A stretch of DNA of 64,000 nucleotides from Lepiota brunneoincarnata (taxonomy: Eukaryota; Basidiomycota; Agaricomycetes; Agaricales; Agaricaceae), in NCBI GenBank assembly GCA_023014365.1, contig JAEBUN010000002.1:2046001-2110000 (forward strand), read 5' to 3'. Shown one piece after another: positions 23,722-34,347 of this stretch. Within the stretch, counting starts at the first letter, position 1. Each line of letters opens with the position of its first letter. Position numbers and translations under genes: made by a program. The notes beneath the pieces are model-generated. The model searched no databases. It was given only the letters and a program-made list of their open reading frames with translations, and was not told where the DNA came from.

Positions 23722-24985
23722 TCATTGTTTGAACCTCTTCGCTGGCGGCTCTTTGGATTTATCAGCGAAACGAGATCCAGACAGAACATTTCGCTTTCTG
23801 GCTGTCCGTGTATAATGTGATAGAACCCATTCACGCTCTGCCTCAGTCTGTTCTATAGTTCCTTGTCGAATTTCATACGCTTATGCGGGAATCAGGATCA
23901 GAAATACGGTATACGCAGAGTTTGAGCTTACTCACGTTTCATTTCAAACCTTGGGCCGACTTCTGCTAGTTGAGCATCCCTCGGGATCTTTACAAAGACA
24001 TGATGGCTATCACCAGTAATCGGCATGGAGTCCCCTCCCTTAACCCATTGGTAAAACTCACCGGAAAGAAATAAAATCGTCTTCATTAGCGAAAGTCATC
24101 ACTCGTTTGCTATCCTCCTTTGGTACTGGGAACAAAAACTTGAGTACGTCCCGCACGCGCTCCCCGAGTCGTGAAGTAAAATTCTCGAATATGAGGTGGG
24201 GATATTGTTCAGAGACGGTGGAGTTTTTGTAGGTGCCGATGTCATGCCGTAGTTGAACGTTGTTGAGCGTAAAGTAGACTGTTGGGCCATGAGGAAAGTG
24301 TGATACAATCATAGCATCTGGATTAAGGCAAGTAAACGTTATGCGAGTTCTCGGGACAGCCTGGGCAAGGTGGGCGTACCAGGAATACCACGATGTTCAT
24401 GCAGCACTATCAGGTCCGTAACCTCGTTCGCTCGGCAAGCTTCTGCCAACTCCTTGATAACGTAGTTGCCGCGGTTTATCCTGTGTGAGTTTGGGAATAC
24501 TAGTCTCACTTCCTGCCGGCCGATGCTTGAATCAGCTTCGATGAGCAATGTATCAACAATCTGGTTGGCAGACCTTGGCGAATTGCAAAAGTTTTGAGCT
24601 CGGATCTCTTGACGTAGTAATGATGATTTTAGGATCTTGTATTCCAGCACGAGAATACTCATTATCGATATGAGTGGTTGGTTCTGTCGGGCCGACCTCT
24701 TCAGGCTCATTTCAACGGAGGTGATTGTGAATTACCCACCCGCCTGGGCCTCATCGAAAATCAAGTCCTTTCCCAGATTCTTCGCATCCTTCCGCAGGTC
24801 TGTGGGTAGGGGCTTTCCAGCTGCAAGAGCATCTTTCAGCTGTTGCTTCCGCTGCCATGTTTGCCGTTCCTGCGCTTCGAGGGACTTGGCATAAACGTAT
24901 TGCCGTCGCTCACGTATTTGCCTGCGGAGCTGGTCAACTAGTGAATTTGATTCAAAGTCTTTGATTATTGGAGGTACGGTACCAT
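23722..24985 (-). CDS. IMP4: U3 snoRNP protein Imp4
   Basis: Brix-domain protein of the Mpp10-Imp3-Imp4 complex, which pairs U3 snoRNA with pre-rRNA. The first exon is the start codon only (24983-24985). A 53-nt intron follows and exon 2 opens with [20 protein letters not shown], exactly where other Imp4 proteins start. Then come [68 protein letters not shown], and [20 protein letters not shown] (Brix core). [14 protein letters not shown] and [18 protein letters not shown] end the domain, and the tail KRFKQ is basic. Length, about 295 residues, is normal. Confidence 0.93.
24983..24985 (-). other. ATG-only first coding exon of IMP4
   Basis: The initiator codon is followed immediately by GTACCG and a 53-nt intron (24930-24982) ending GACCAG. 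Without splicing, the frame would add about 18 unconserved residues. With splicing the protein begins M-LRRQ, as in yeast Imp4. Confidence 0.75.
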
Positions 24986-25139
24986 TATTTTGTGTCTGGA
25001 AGAAGTATCAACGATCCCCCCATTTTTATTTGTGACAAAACGCTAGATCATCACGCTGTCACATTTGAAATTGAGGTATTTATGTAGTATCGACCGATTG
25101 CCCAAGTAGAGGCCACTCAACACACTAGTGCATGGCCAA

Positions 25140-27090
25140 CTATAGAGCAAAAACCATCTCTTGAGCCACGTCAGCTCCTAGTTCGCTAGTACAGGTTTCG
25201 TACACCTCTCGGACATTCTCGTGATCCCATAATGGAGTTTTCTGTTCGATAGTTCGAGTCTAGAGGAATATAATAAATATCACGGAAACTCACGCATACA
25301 GGTATAAGAAACTTCGGACGATTAGACAGTGAAGCGGGTGCCAGTAAGCGAATGTTTTCGAGAACCGATGGGTCGACGAGAGGTGATACTTTTTTACCTG
25401 GAACAATCCAACCCCAGTGTTTACGAAGAGCGAGAAAGGCCGTGAACTCACTCAAAAGTTCTTTCGGAGGCTGATCTTGTATGGAGTGCTTTGGGTTTGA
25501 GAAGCAGGCATACCTGTTTTTATCGAGTAGCGGCCGGCACGACTCCAACGGGTACCATTTATATGTTTCCTGCCCATGCAGATAAACGAGTGATGAATGC
25601 GTCTCGGGTCCTAGCTGAATATCCTTACTGGGTCGGCAAGGTAAGAGGGTGCGTAATCCCCCTTGTATCGCATCTTTTGGCAAGAATGTATATAGAACCC
25701 TGAAGAAAATCAAGAAGAGAACGTTCGTCAGTCAAGGACAAAGCGAATCGCGCGATCTTATACCCATATATAAGTAGCCCATGCTGGGAACTCCTGCTTC
25801 ATGAATCTCTCGAGCGAGCGAAGCCTCCCTCATTGCACTGAGCTATTTAATTGGACTGAGTTGAGAACCGAGAAAGGTGCCCGAATAACGAACTTTGCCA
25901 AGAGAGAAATTCTCCCACTTCGTGTCATATACGAAGTACACGCTGGACACACAAAAAGGAAGTATGTCAAGTACGGCCATCGCTACCAACTCTCCATCCA
26001 GGCGGTACAGATGATGATAGGACCCATATTTCTTGGGTAGGTGGCCTGGGGGTGGTGATGGATATAGTATCTCCTCTGTCTAGACGCGACCCAGTCAACA
26101 ATAGCGGAGTATGGAATCAACTCGATACAACAAACCTGCAACGGACTTTCGACCAAGAACCGCTTGAACCCTCTGGGCGTACAGTTTATGTCACCGTGAA
26201 TGTCTTGCTGGTACCGGACATAGAGGCTGTATTTCTCCTCTGTGAATGATGCAAGCTCCAGCGTAGTCTATTTCTCGCTGTCAGCTCAATCACAATATGG
26301 GAAGACGTAGAGTTCCACCTCAAATTGGTGGGCAGGATACTCCTCCGAATGAAGAAATTTCTCTGCTGCGTGAACTGACGATATAAGGTCAAAAGTCTGT
26401 CCTTTGCCCTTTGATCTAGACATAGACGTTCGCAGCGACGTCAAAGGCAAATGTGAGGGTACGCACTTTGGACCCGGGCTGACATCCATCTTCTCCCCCG
26501 AACTTCCTTTCAGCACATGGCGGTTCCATCTAGCCATGATTCTTCAGAATGTGGGCCTATTCACTAGACACCGTCAGACTGACCGATTAATGATCTTACG
26601 CTGGCTCTTGGAAGGTTTGAAAGCGAGGGCATCGAGTCTTCGGAGGAGAATGGGATGTTGATACGGTCATCCTATGTTGGCGCACATGGTGGACGTACTT
26701 AATGGTGTAGTGCGGACAACATGATAGACGTAGATCTTGCTTGTAACACCATCCACCTGCGGCATCAGCATAAACCTGGGGTCAGAAAACAACGGGAAAG
26801 GTTGAGAGTAAAATTCATACCTGAACGCCTCCATCCCCTGTCTATCATCTTTTGGTAAACCTAGTATCATGATCAGAAAGTCTAGCAGGGTAGAGGCCAC
26901 AGCAACGCACCTCACAAGTGAGCCTGATCGCGCCTAGCCCTGCCGAGTGGTGACTACAACATTCTCCTGACCGTTGACCCGGTGGGGAACAATAGCCACA
27001 TGTAGTCGACAGGCGACCGGCCGGCGTACCAATCGATTTTATCTGCTCCTCTTCGTCATGCACGAAGATGAGTTGATGCCCCGAGGCCAT
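25140..27090 (-). CDS. ATE1: Arginyl-tRNA-protein transferase Ate1
   Basis: Adds Arg to N-terminal Asp/Glu (and oxidised Cys) of proteins, feeding the Arg/N-degron pathway. It starts MASGHQLIFVHDEEEQ at 27090. The N-terminal domain has STTCGYCSPPGQRSGEC, the Cys-x-x-Cys part of the catalytic Cys cluster. It then has VYQKMIDRGWRRSG, joined by an intron to GWCYKQDLRLSCCPHYTIK. Next is RWNRHVLKGSSGEKM (about 26490-26535). The C-terminal domain includes LASFTEEKYSLYVRYQ, DRLDGELVA-like text around 26000, and ETYKWYPLESCRPLLDKNRYA (about 25510-25590). It ends LGADVAQEMVFAL. IMP4 lies 155 bp downstream in tandem. Confidence 0.9.
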
Positions 27091-29457
27091 GAAGGTTGGG
27101 AGAAACCAGCGGGTCTGGGAACTCTGATGGTCACAAATTCAGGCATTTGTCTTACATACAAACCTAAGCGTCTCTTCATGGCCGCTTTTTTCCCTTGAGC
27201 GTGAACCACTCCGAACACCGTCAGCCACGTTTTGTCGCACGTACAGGGGTTTGGGGTGAGGATCATCGAAAAACCCATCGTTTGGTGGAGTTGCGAGAGC
27301 CTTCAACTGCATGCTATCTTGGATTGGTGAGGATCCTGCTTCTCAACCCCCTCGTTAGGTTACAGACCCTTCTGCCCCAGCTCTGACGATAGTTCTCTTC
27401 ATTGTCTGGCGCGATACCCACGAGAAGCAACGCATTGTCATTTCCGCCTTTAAATCCCGATGTTCACACTAGTTTTATTCGCCCGACTCACAAACCTAAC
27501 CATTCAATCTCTACGGCTGCCGGAGGATCCACACTGGTATGCTTCGGTCATTAGCTGGTGATTTATACCCTGGATTCCTCTACTCTCGAAACCATCAGTT
27601 TGCTATGGCAAGACTTGACAACCGAGACTCTCGAACCTTGATCGCGGCCCCTAAGCTTGTAGCTCAGGAAAAGGGTCTTATGGTCCCCTACACCCTTCCT
27701 CTTGGCACCGTGTTGTTTGCGCCCTGGAGGCAGCCGTTAACCACTTCTCGAAAGCATACCTCCTTTCTGCGGATTTGCACAAACTAGCTCTGTCTCTGGA
27801 GTAGATTGTTTGCAGCGAAGTCCCTTGTCTTGGGTGGATAGGGACCTTCCTGGTCCTATTTTCCACATTTGCGTGGAATCCCCGTAACTAATGGTGACCA
27901 ACCTGTGATACGACGATGAACCTGAATGTCCTGCGGCCTGCCCATCGAAGACCAAGAACTCTGACCTGGAACACTGGTCAGTGGCTTGTCATGCAAAAGC
28001 CAAAACTCCTCAACTACGAGCCTGGCCGAACGTTTGTCATGACTAGGGGAGAGATGCCCCGGATTAAATACCGTCATTAGATCTCGTTCCACTGGATTGG
28101 GTGGCGACTCTGAACTTGTTCTGTACGACGAAGAGTTGGATAATGAGCCCTCGATTGCATAGGATGGTTATGTCGCAAGCGGGGGCGATGATGGGGCCTA
28201 CATAAATTCTGGCGTTGTGTTGGAGCACGAGTCAGGATTCGAATGAGGGACAATACCGAGGGCAATACACTCACCCCTCAAGGTCGTGGCTATAATCTGG
28301 GCCCCTTCGTCTCCGCCATCAACTCTATAGTCACGCTCCTAATTTTTGGGTCCCTTGCGCTGTCGGTGTGCAAGTCTGTGGGTTTCGGTGATACATCCTA
28401 GCTCTTCGATGTCAAGGGAAGGGAAGAACCGCAGGAAAGAAGGTTCTGTGAGCAGAACTTAGGTGTCCATTCCCATGTCTGGGGCGGTGGTGTGTTTCCT
28501 CGAATAAAAAGCGAACTAGCCCCAGTGTCAGGGACTAGCCTCGTCGCACCTGAGTACTGTCCAACACCAGGCCCCTCCTGACGACCCCACGGTCTTCGTG
28601 GATGCAGGTTGAGTTGCCCTCAAGCTACGCTCTCCTTCGGTCTTTTTGTCAGTAGGCTCGACTGCGGCTTTGTGAAGCGCAACGAAATTGCATGCGCGGT
28701 TCTGACACCACAAGTTTGAAGGCCCACCTGCACAGTAATTTTTCCGTGGAACACCTGGTCTTCTCTTCGGGTGGCAGGTTTTTGCGTCTCGTGGGTCATT
28801 TGTGATCAAGTCTCTTCGTCGAAGTGAGGTGAGTGAGAACGTCTTCCAGACCACAAGTTTCTGCTGGACCTGAATTATGTCACATCAATTTGTAGTCTTT
28901 GGACTGGCCTCGCGACTGTCATACTTGCTTGTATCTTTCGTGGCTAGTGTATTCTTGGTTGTTTTTTGCGCCAAGCTTTCTCGACCCTACTATTTACCCA
29001 GGCGGCGAGCAACACTGGGGATTCCGGAACATGAACAAATCGCTTGGAATTTGCTATATAGGTTAACTGGTTGATTTCTTAAGCCACTCGGTTCAGGAGA
29101 GAGTTGCTAGTTGCTAAGAACCCCAGACCGTGATTTTTGACTAGGCCCTCTCCCCGACGTGTTCAAGGCGCAAGAGACTGATTGACGTCGGGCGGTTCGG
29201 CGCCATAGGCAGGGAGTTACTCCCTATGCACGCGTCCTTGTGCACGAGTGCATGCTACGGGGTTCTGATACTCAATCTGGACTGAAACAGGAAGAGACCA
29301 TGACGGAATGGCCAAATAGATTTGATCTATGGCACCTTCTGGAAGCACGCATGTAGTTTCGTGTTCGGCCGGGCATGGTAAATACCTGCCGACAAGGCTG
29401 GGCTGGACTCACTTAAAATCCACGCCACCCTCCTTCCTTTGAAACCCAACCCCTCCA
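27091..29457. other. Gene-poor, possibly decayed stretch
   Basis: There is no gene I can support. A plus-strand frame around 28050-28245 reads like former coding sequence (SELVLYDEELDNEPSIA, then a stop, then DGYVASGGDDGAYINSGVV). It has stops at about 28156 and 28243 and no splice rescue was found. A 65-codon plus-strand frame at 28877-29074 has one hydrophobic segment (LSYLLVSFVASVFLVVFCA) but no relatives I recognise. A 108-codon minus frame at 28528-28854 looks spurious. The 27.1 kb end holds the ATE1 promoter. Confidence 0.4.
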
Positions 29458-30144
29458 ATGTCTTCCGACTTGACTACGACCAGCTCCGACACCTCCAGCC
29501 CCCCCTTTTCTCCAGCCCTGGATCTGAAGAAACCTAAAGCCCAGGGTGCTGACACGCCGGCGGTGGAGGTGAGTTTTGTAGCCTTCTTCATATTTGCCTG
29601 CGTTGAACACCGTGAACAGAACGCTCCGTTCAAAAATGAATCTGTCGGTCAGTCACCCTTGACTTTCGAGTACATTGAACAACGCGTCTTGAGCCTCCTC
29701 GACGGGTAGGTCATATTCACTGCCATAGATTTATGCTAACACCATACAAGTCTACACAGGGTCGGGGGGGACTCGCTGGCCGGCAGTGCTGGGGTAGGGC
29801 CTCCACCGCCCCGTTTCACACAACCGTCTCTGATTACTCTTCCCCCATTGTAGAACCCCGAGAGGGTCGCGGCAAGACGTAATAGAGAGGCACGGGAGAG
29901 ACGCCCTCCTAGTTGCGAACGTGCTCCAGAGCTAGTGATGCACGCTTCGCCAGCCGTCTCACCTCCCCCCCAAACTCCTCCGCCCATTGATTCAGATAGT
30001 GAGGAGGCCCCCCTCGTCGTGGGAATTGACTGCTTTGCGGAAATCCTTGATGACTATTACGGTTCTGGGGCACCTGTTGATGATGACATGATGCCAGAGC
30101 TCAGCGACGAGCTCATCGAACTCTATAGCGCTTATGAGAACTAA
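29458..30144 (+). CDS. Small acidic protein of unknown function
   Basis: A spliced protein of about 170 residues. It starts MSSDLTTTSSDTSSPPF. Exon 2 has FKNESVGQSPLTFEYIEQRVL. A 60-nt in-frame intron (about 29793-29852) removes a stop codon. The 3' exon starts NPERVAARRNREARERRPP (basic) and turns Pro-rich (SPPPQTPPPIDSDSEEAP). It ends in an acidic helix-like tail: GIDCFAEILDDYYG, MMPELSDELIELYSAYEN. I recognise no family. The splice sites and the coherent tail argue that it is real. The three-exon model is by eye. Confidence 0.55.
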
Positions 30145-30452
30145 CAGGGCCCTGCCTCATCTACTGCGATCCCTTTTTTTTTGTTTTTTTTGTAAAAAAA
30201 AAAACACTCGCCACCGCTGAGCGCTCGGGAATGTCCATGGCATATATGTAATATGATGTGTGGTTTGGGCACATGGGACGTGAAAATTTGAAATTTGAAA
30301 GGACATTCAGTGGGTAACGAACCAGCGATAGGCCTCGATAAGGCCTTGAATAAAAAGAGCATGGAATGTGCTCGGACCCCATCGCTCTACAAGCAGTACG
30401 CCATACAAACAAAATCACAGTAAATCAAGTTACAAGAACCGACGGGATCTAA
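30145..30452. other. Convergent 3' region with T/A tracts
   Basis: It separates the small acidic gene from DAD4. At 30174-30204 there is a run T9-G-T8-GT-A11. The A11 and T runs could pair as a hairpin. It is probably a polyadenylation/termination neighbourhood for both genes. Confidence 0.4.
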
Positions 30453-30761
30453 TCAGGCTTCTTCTACGCCACTGCCCCCCCTCGCTCGTTCGCCAGCAAC
30501 CGCATCCACGGTGGCCTCCAAATTATATTGCACGTTCTTCCTATATTTGGTTGCCAAATCCGCGGCAATCTTGACGCCACTGTTTGCGCGCAGGATTTCT
30601 TCTAGGCAGTGGTTTAGCTCTAATATCATTTCCGTGCATTTCGACTGTGTGCGTGGTATGTTGTTGTTTGTTGTATGGTGGGAAGGAAGGATGAAGCGCA
30701 CGGTGTTTTTAACGATTCGTTCGAGGAGAACGGCTTGCCTTTCTGCGTGTGGGTTCTCCAT
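30453..30761 (-). CDS. DAD4: DASH complex subunit Dad4
   Basis: Small kinetochore protein of the microtubule-ring DASH/Dam1 complex. It starts MENPHAERQAVLLERIVKNT at 30761, the typical Dad4 start. A 57-nt intron, divisible by three, is spliced out so the frame is open through it. Then ELNHCLEEILRANSGVKIAA and YRKNVQYNLEAT follow the family pattern, ending in a short tail with ARGGSGVEEA. An upstream in-frame Met (MQG, 30770) is possible but does not match relatives. It sits 130 bp downstream of HSV2 in tandem. Confidence 0.9.
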   Translation of the reverse strand: MENPHAERQAVLLERIVKNTVRFILPSHHTTNNNIPRTQSKCTEMILELNHCLEEILRANSGVKIAADLATKYRKNVQYNLEATVDAVAGERARGGSGVEEA

Positions 30762-30891
30762 TCCTTGCAAGAGGTGGACGACGACGACGACGGTGATGAT
30801 GATGGTGGTGGTGGTGATAAATTGGGAAAGTGTTGGGACGCGTCGCGTCGCGTCAACAAGCCTTCATTACATTATAATAGTAATTAAACAT

Positions 30892-32533
30892 TCAGCCCCA
30901 TCCATCCCACCTTCCAAACCGCCGGTACTCTTGCAACACACAATCTCTCCCTTCTCTCTCCCTTTCCCTCTCCTTTCCCTTCTCCATCCCACGTACAGTG
31001 GATGTCGTGCTTCCTCTTCTCGACACCGACTTTGGTGGTGACCCATAGACAGACCCAGCTTGTCTGCCTGTCACACCAGGCGCGGGCGACTCTCTCCCAC
31101 TCCCACTCCCACCCCTCTCCCGCTCTCCTTTATCCTTCCTCGGCAACGCCAACCTATACCATCCACCCAGATAGGTCAACGCAACCAACTGCCATTCAAT
31201 CACACTACCGCTACTCCTCGTCCCACCCTCTGTATCCTCTGTTGCGACCTGCACCCATCCAACTACGCACCGTTCCTCATCCGGTACGTCCACGTCCTTG
31301 GTCACTGGTGCCGAGGAGAGCGACGAGGAGGATACGGCGGGACGGGTAGAGGAGAGGGAGATGTGTGAGGACTGGACTGGGATACGGTATTGTGCGTATG
31401 ACCATTCGGATTCAAAATATTTTGGGAGGGGAAGAAAAGGCGTGAGCGGGGAGAATGTGGACTGCCGGTTCCTAGTCATTTTGTTGTGAAGACGGGTATG
31501 CACTATACGGCGGGTGTACTCACAAAGTGCCAGAAATTCCGAGCGAGAAAACATGTATGGTCCCTTTATCACTCCACACACACACCTCCTTCTCGTCGGG
31601 TCTAAAAGCCACACCGTAAATTTCAGCCTTGTCCGTACCCCTCCTTAGTTCCTTGACCAACTTTCCACTCGCGACGTCCCACACCCGCACCAGTGTCCCT
31701 CTCGCAGATGTAGTGGCAAGGAGGCGCCCAGAAGGGGGAAGAGAGAGCGATGTGAGGGCTGTATTGTGCGCAATAATAACCGAGGCCGTATGTTTTGTCG
31801 CAAACGCAGCTGTCGTAGAAGTAGACGCAGCCTTGTTCTGCGCAGGAGGAGGAGCCTTGTTTGGCGGCGGGTTCCGTGAAACGGGTGCGGGGCAGGGTGA
31901 CAGATGGATCAATTGCACATGTCCCATCTGCCTGCCCGCAATCGCGAGCAGTGTCGACTTTGGCGCCGTAGCGAGTGCCAACAAGCCTATATATGGTTTT
32001 CTCGGCCCTCTTGACTGCCACCCTTAGAACACACAACTCACCTTTGGGATTATCACAGGTCTCCCACTCGGCATACCTCCTCATGCCCCCATTGCCAATC
32101 TGAAACACAACCACTCTCCTCCGAAGCGCCACCGCCAGCCAACCCCTGCGACATACCAGGCCTCTCACCTGGCTCTTGAACTCGAGCTCGGCAACCTCCT
32201 TGCCGAGTGCATCGTCCCACACGACGACTTTGTTTGGGGGGTAGAGCGGGCTACGGCCACCGCCCACGAGGAAGAGGAGGTTGGTGGTGTGCAGCGGGAG
32301 CACGTGGGATAGAGTACCATTTGTCAATTCTGTATCGTATGGGCGATGAGTGGTGTCCTTGGCCAGAGGAAAAGAGGTGCACCTCGTTTGCGGACGAGTT
32401 CCAAGGGCCAGCTTCTGTACACTGCAAAACCCTCTTGGGTAGAAGCTGTGAATATGCGAGCATCGGCGTCGAACCGAGCGTCGAGGATGTGCACTGGCTC
32501 TGTGGACGTGATCGAGTGTCTCGCGAGGTTCAT
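30892..32533 (-). CDS. HSV2: PROPPIN WD40 protein Hsv2/WIPI4-like
   Basis: Seven-bladed propeller that binds PI3P or PI(3,5)P2 and acts in autophagy or micronucleophagy. It starts MNLARHSITSTEPVHI at 32533. Blade text includes LDARFDADARIFTASTQEGF, LFLVGGGRSPLYPPNKVVVW, AELEFKSQVRGLVCRRGWL and LATTSARGTLVRVWD. It then has the phosphoinositide-binding L/FRRG motif as KELRRGTDKAEIYGVAF (about 31640). The region between blades 4 and 5 has a Pro/Ala/Asn insert. The C-terminal exon (to 30892) carries SEWSYAQYRIPVQ and a long low-complexity loop rich in Ser/Arg/Glu before QEYRRFGRWDGWG. The introns are short and regular. Confidence 0.87.
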
Positions 32534-32673
32534 GGTGGCTTTACATGAGCGTGTTAACCAAATTGGGCGTCGTGTAACTTACAAGATCCGCGCGTGCAAC
32601 ACATGGTAGAGAAGAGAAATACATGCAGTGGGCCCAAAAAGAAAACAGAAAAAAAGAGAAGAAATTTGAAAGC

Positions 32674-34242
32674 TCAGACCCTCGAACCACTCGTCATCCT
32701 AACACTGTTCGGCGTATTCGTGATATTCGTAGGATTCCATGTTTTGGGCGGCCTCAGATCTACGTGTGTAAGCCGCTGCCTTGCTGCCTTGAATTCCATC
32801 TCCTCCATCTGGTTCTGCGCAACCAACGCAGCCCGCGCTTCTGCCTGTCTCTGCAGCTCCGCTTCCGACTCGTCAGAGAGATAATCCGTAAACCCGCCGT
32901 CAGAGATAACGGTGCTATCGCTCAACGATCCAGAGCTAATCGACCCTCCGGAACCTAGACTATCGCTGCTCCCACTACTGCTTGATGCGCTCGAGTGATT
33001 GTCGTCCTCCTTACGAGGAGACCGCGGGACGAGGAACGACCCTCCGCCACCCGAAGAGGAAGACGGCCGTGGTAGTTCAGAGGCACGCGTAGACGTAGCC
33101 GATGTGGCCAGCCCGAGTAGTAGGTGATGGTGCATTGGACGAAATGGTCGACCTCCGACGTGTAGACCCATCCTGAGGTCTATCTATAGTTTTTGTAGGG
33201 GCATTCATGACCGGAGAAGCACCACCCGACCTCTTGATACTCGATACTCTCTTTGGGGACGCAGCGGGACTGTCTGCCTCGAGGCTCCTGTTGCTGTTTC
33301 CGGGCGACGACTGGGACGACCGCGAGCCGTCAGTCTTTCTCTCCCTCTCCCTCTCCCTCTCCCTCTCTCCCGTTCGGCGAAATCGGGTATCGGCTGCCGG
33401 TGCCGATGTACATGATAGGTGTCAAGTGCCGACGGTGAGCCAGGCGACGAAGACGAAAGACTACCACCGCCAGCTACACTCCTCATACTCCCCAACGTTG
33501 CTACAAGCTGCTTCGGGCTCCCTTTCCCCTTTCCTGGAATTGCAATTGCCATGGCCACAGCGGTCATCGGTGTCTTTTCCCTCGAAAAAGAGTTTGTGCG
33601 ACTCGAGGGACTGGGTCTCGAGGGAGTGCCATTAACAGCACCCGGTGGCGGCGCAGAAGCAGAAGGAGAAGGAGAGGGAGAAGGAGAAGAAGGGAATGAC
33701 GGCCTGGTTGTGGCTCCCGGTCCGGGACTCGCACGTCTCGCGGCAATGGTAGCGGCAGCAATACTGTCGAGTGTAGCTTTGACGTCCGGGGGAATGGATA
33801 TATTGTATATGACGCTGACCGACTTCCAGTCCACGACGGAGATGTAGCGATACTCGCTGGGGACTGGAGCCCTGCAGCACCCCGGCCAACCGGGATTAGC
33901 AACTACGGAGTCTTTCTGCTGGACAAACGTGGCCCACTGCTGGTGGTAAGTGACGGCCTGCCTGTCGGAGTGTGTAAGACATCATCGTACCTTGCAATAG
34001 CCACAACCGTTGAAAGACTCGACTGGGGGGGGGGGGGGGGGGGAAGGTGAGTAGGCAATAGTTGGGAAGGTTTGGGTGTTGGACTCACCCTCAGCGTTCT
34101 TGAGAAACATGACGTCGAAGCGGGGATGGGCAGTGCGGTTGCGGCAGATGTCGCGCCTGTGAGGACACTTTGGGTGAGGGAATACCTTGCACATGGGACA
34201 GACATTGACCGTCTGGTCGGCGGAACCGCATGGATAGCACAT
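32674..34242 (-). CDS. Cys-rich N-terminal protein with Ser/Pro-rich tail
   Basis: Unrecognised protein. It starts MCYPCGSADQTVNVCPMC at 34242, then a Cys/His pattern ending RRDICRNRTAHPRFDVMF, reminiscent of a zinc ribbon. A short second conserved-looking block is WATFVQQKDSVVANPGWPG with EYRYISVVDWKSVSVIYN. The rest is low complexity: Pro/Ser runs, an Arg-Glu repeat coded by a CCCTCT array (about 33338-33372), and a Ser/Gly stretch with LSDESEAELQRQAEARAA near the end. Two frame jumps are needed, one in the CCCTCT array and one near 33112-33114. An intron contains a G19 tract. Function unknown; it is possibly nuclear, given its disorder and zinc-ribbon-like start. Confidence 0.6.
33338..33372. 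repeat. CCCTCT hexanucleotide array
   Basis: Five or so imperfect copies of CCCTCT on the plus strand. On the minus strand they encode alternating Arg/Glu in the Cys-rich gene. The open frame of the gene changes across this array, so copy number or a one-base error here matters. Confidence 0.8.
34025..34043. repeat. G19 homopolymer tract in an intron
   Basis: Nineteen consecutive G residues on the plus strand (C on the coding strand of the Cys-rich gene), inside an intron. A tract this long is prone to length error and polymorphism and could form a G-rich structure. Confidence 0.9.
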
Positions 34243-34279
34243 TTTGTTGGTGAGAGAGCCTGAAAGAGAGAAGAGACTG

Positions 34280-34301
34280 TAAATAAATAATTATTTATTT
34301 A
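34280..34301. promoter_or_regulatory. 22-bp perfect AT palindrome in divergent promoter
   Basis: The sequence is TAAATAAATAA followed by its exact reverse complement, in the 105 bp between the starts of the Cys-rich gene (minus) and FRQ1 (plus). It could be a cruciform-prone or homeodomain/forkhead-type site, or a nucleosome-free AT element. Regulation is inference. Confidence 0.5.
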
Positions 34302-34347
34302 TTATTACCGGTCATGGCTGTGCCTTGCTCTCTGCTCGCCGACCACC

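Noticed and set aside
26760..26850. Deletion of the IDRGWRRSG motif in ATE1
   Set aside because: The motif is present in a separate short exon; splicing restores VYQKMIDRGWRRSG-GWCYK.
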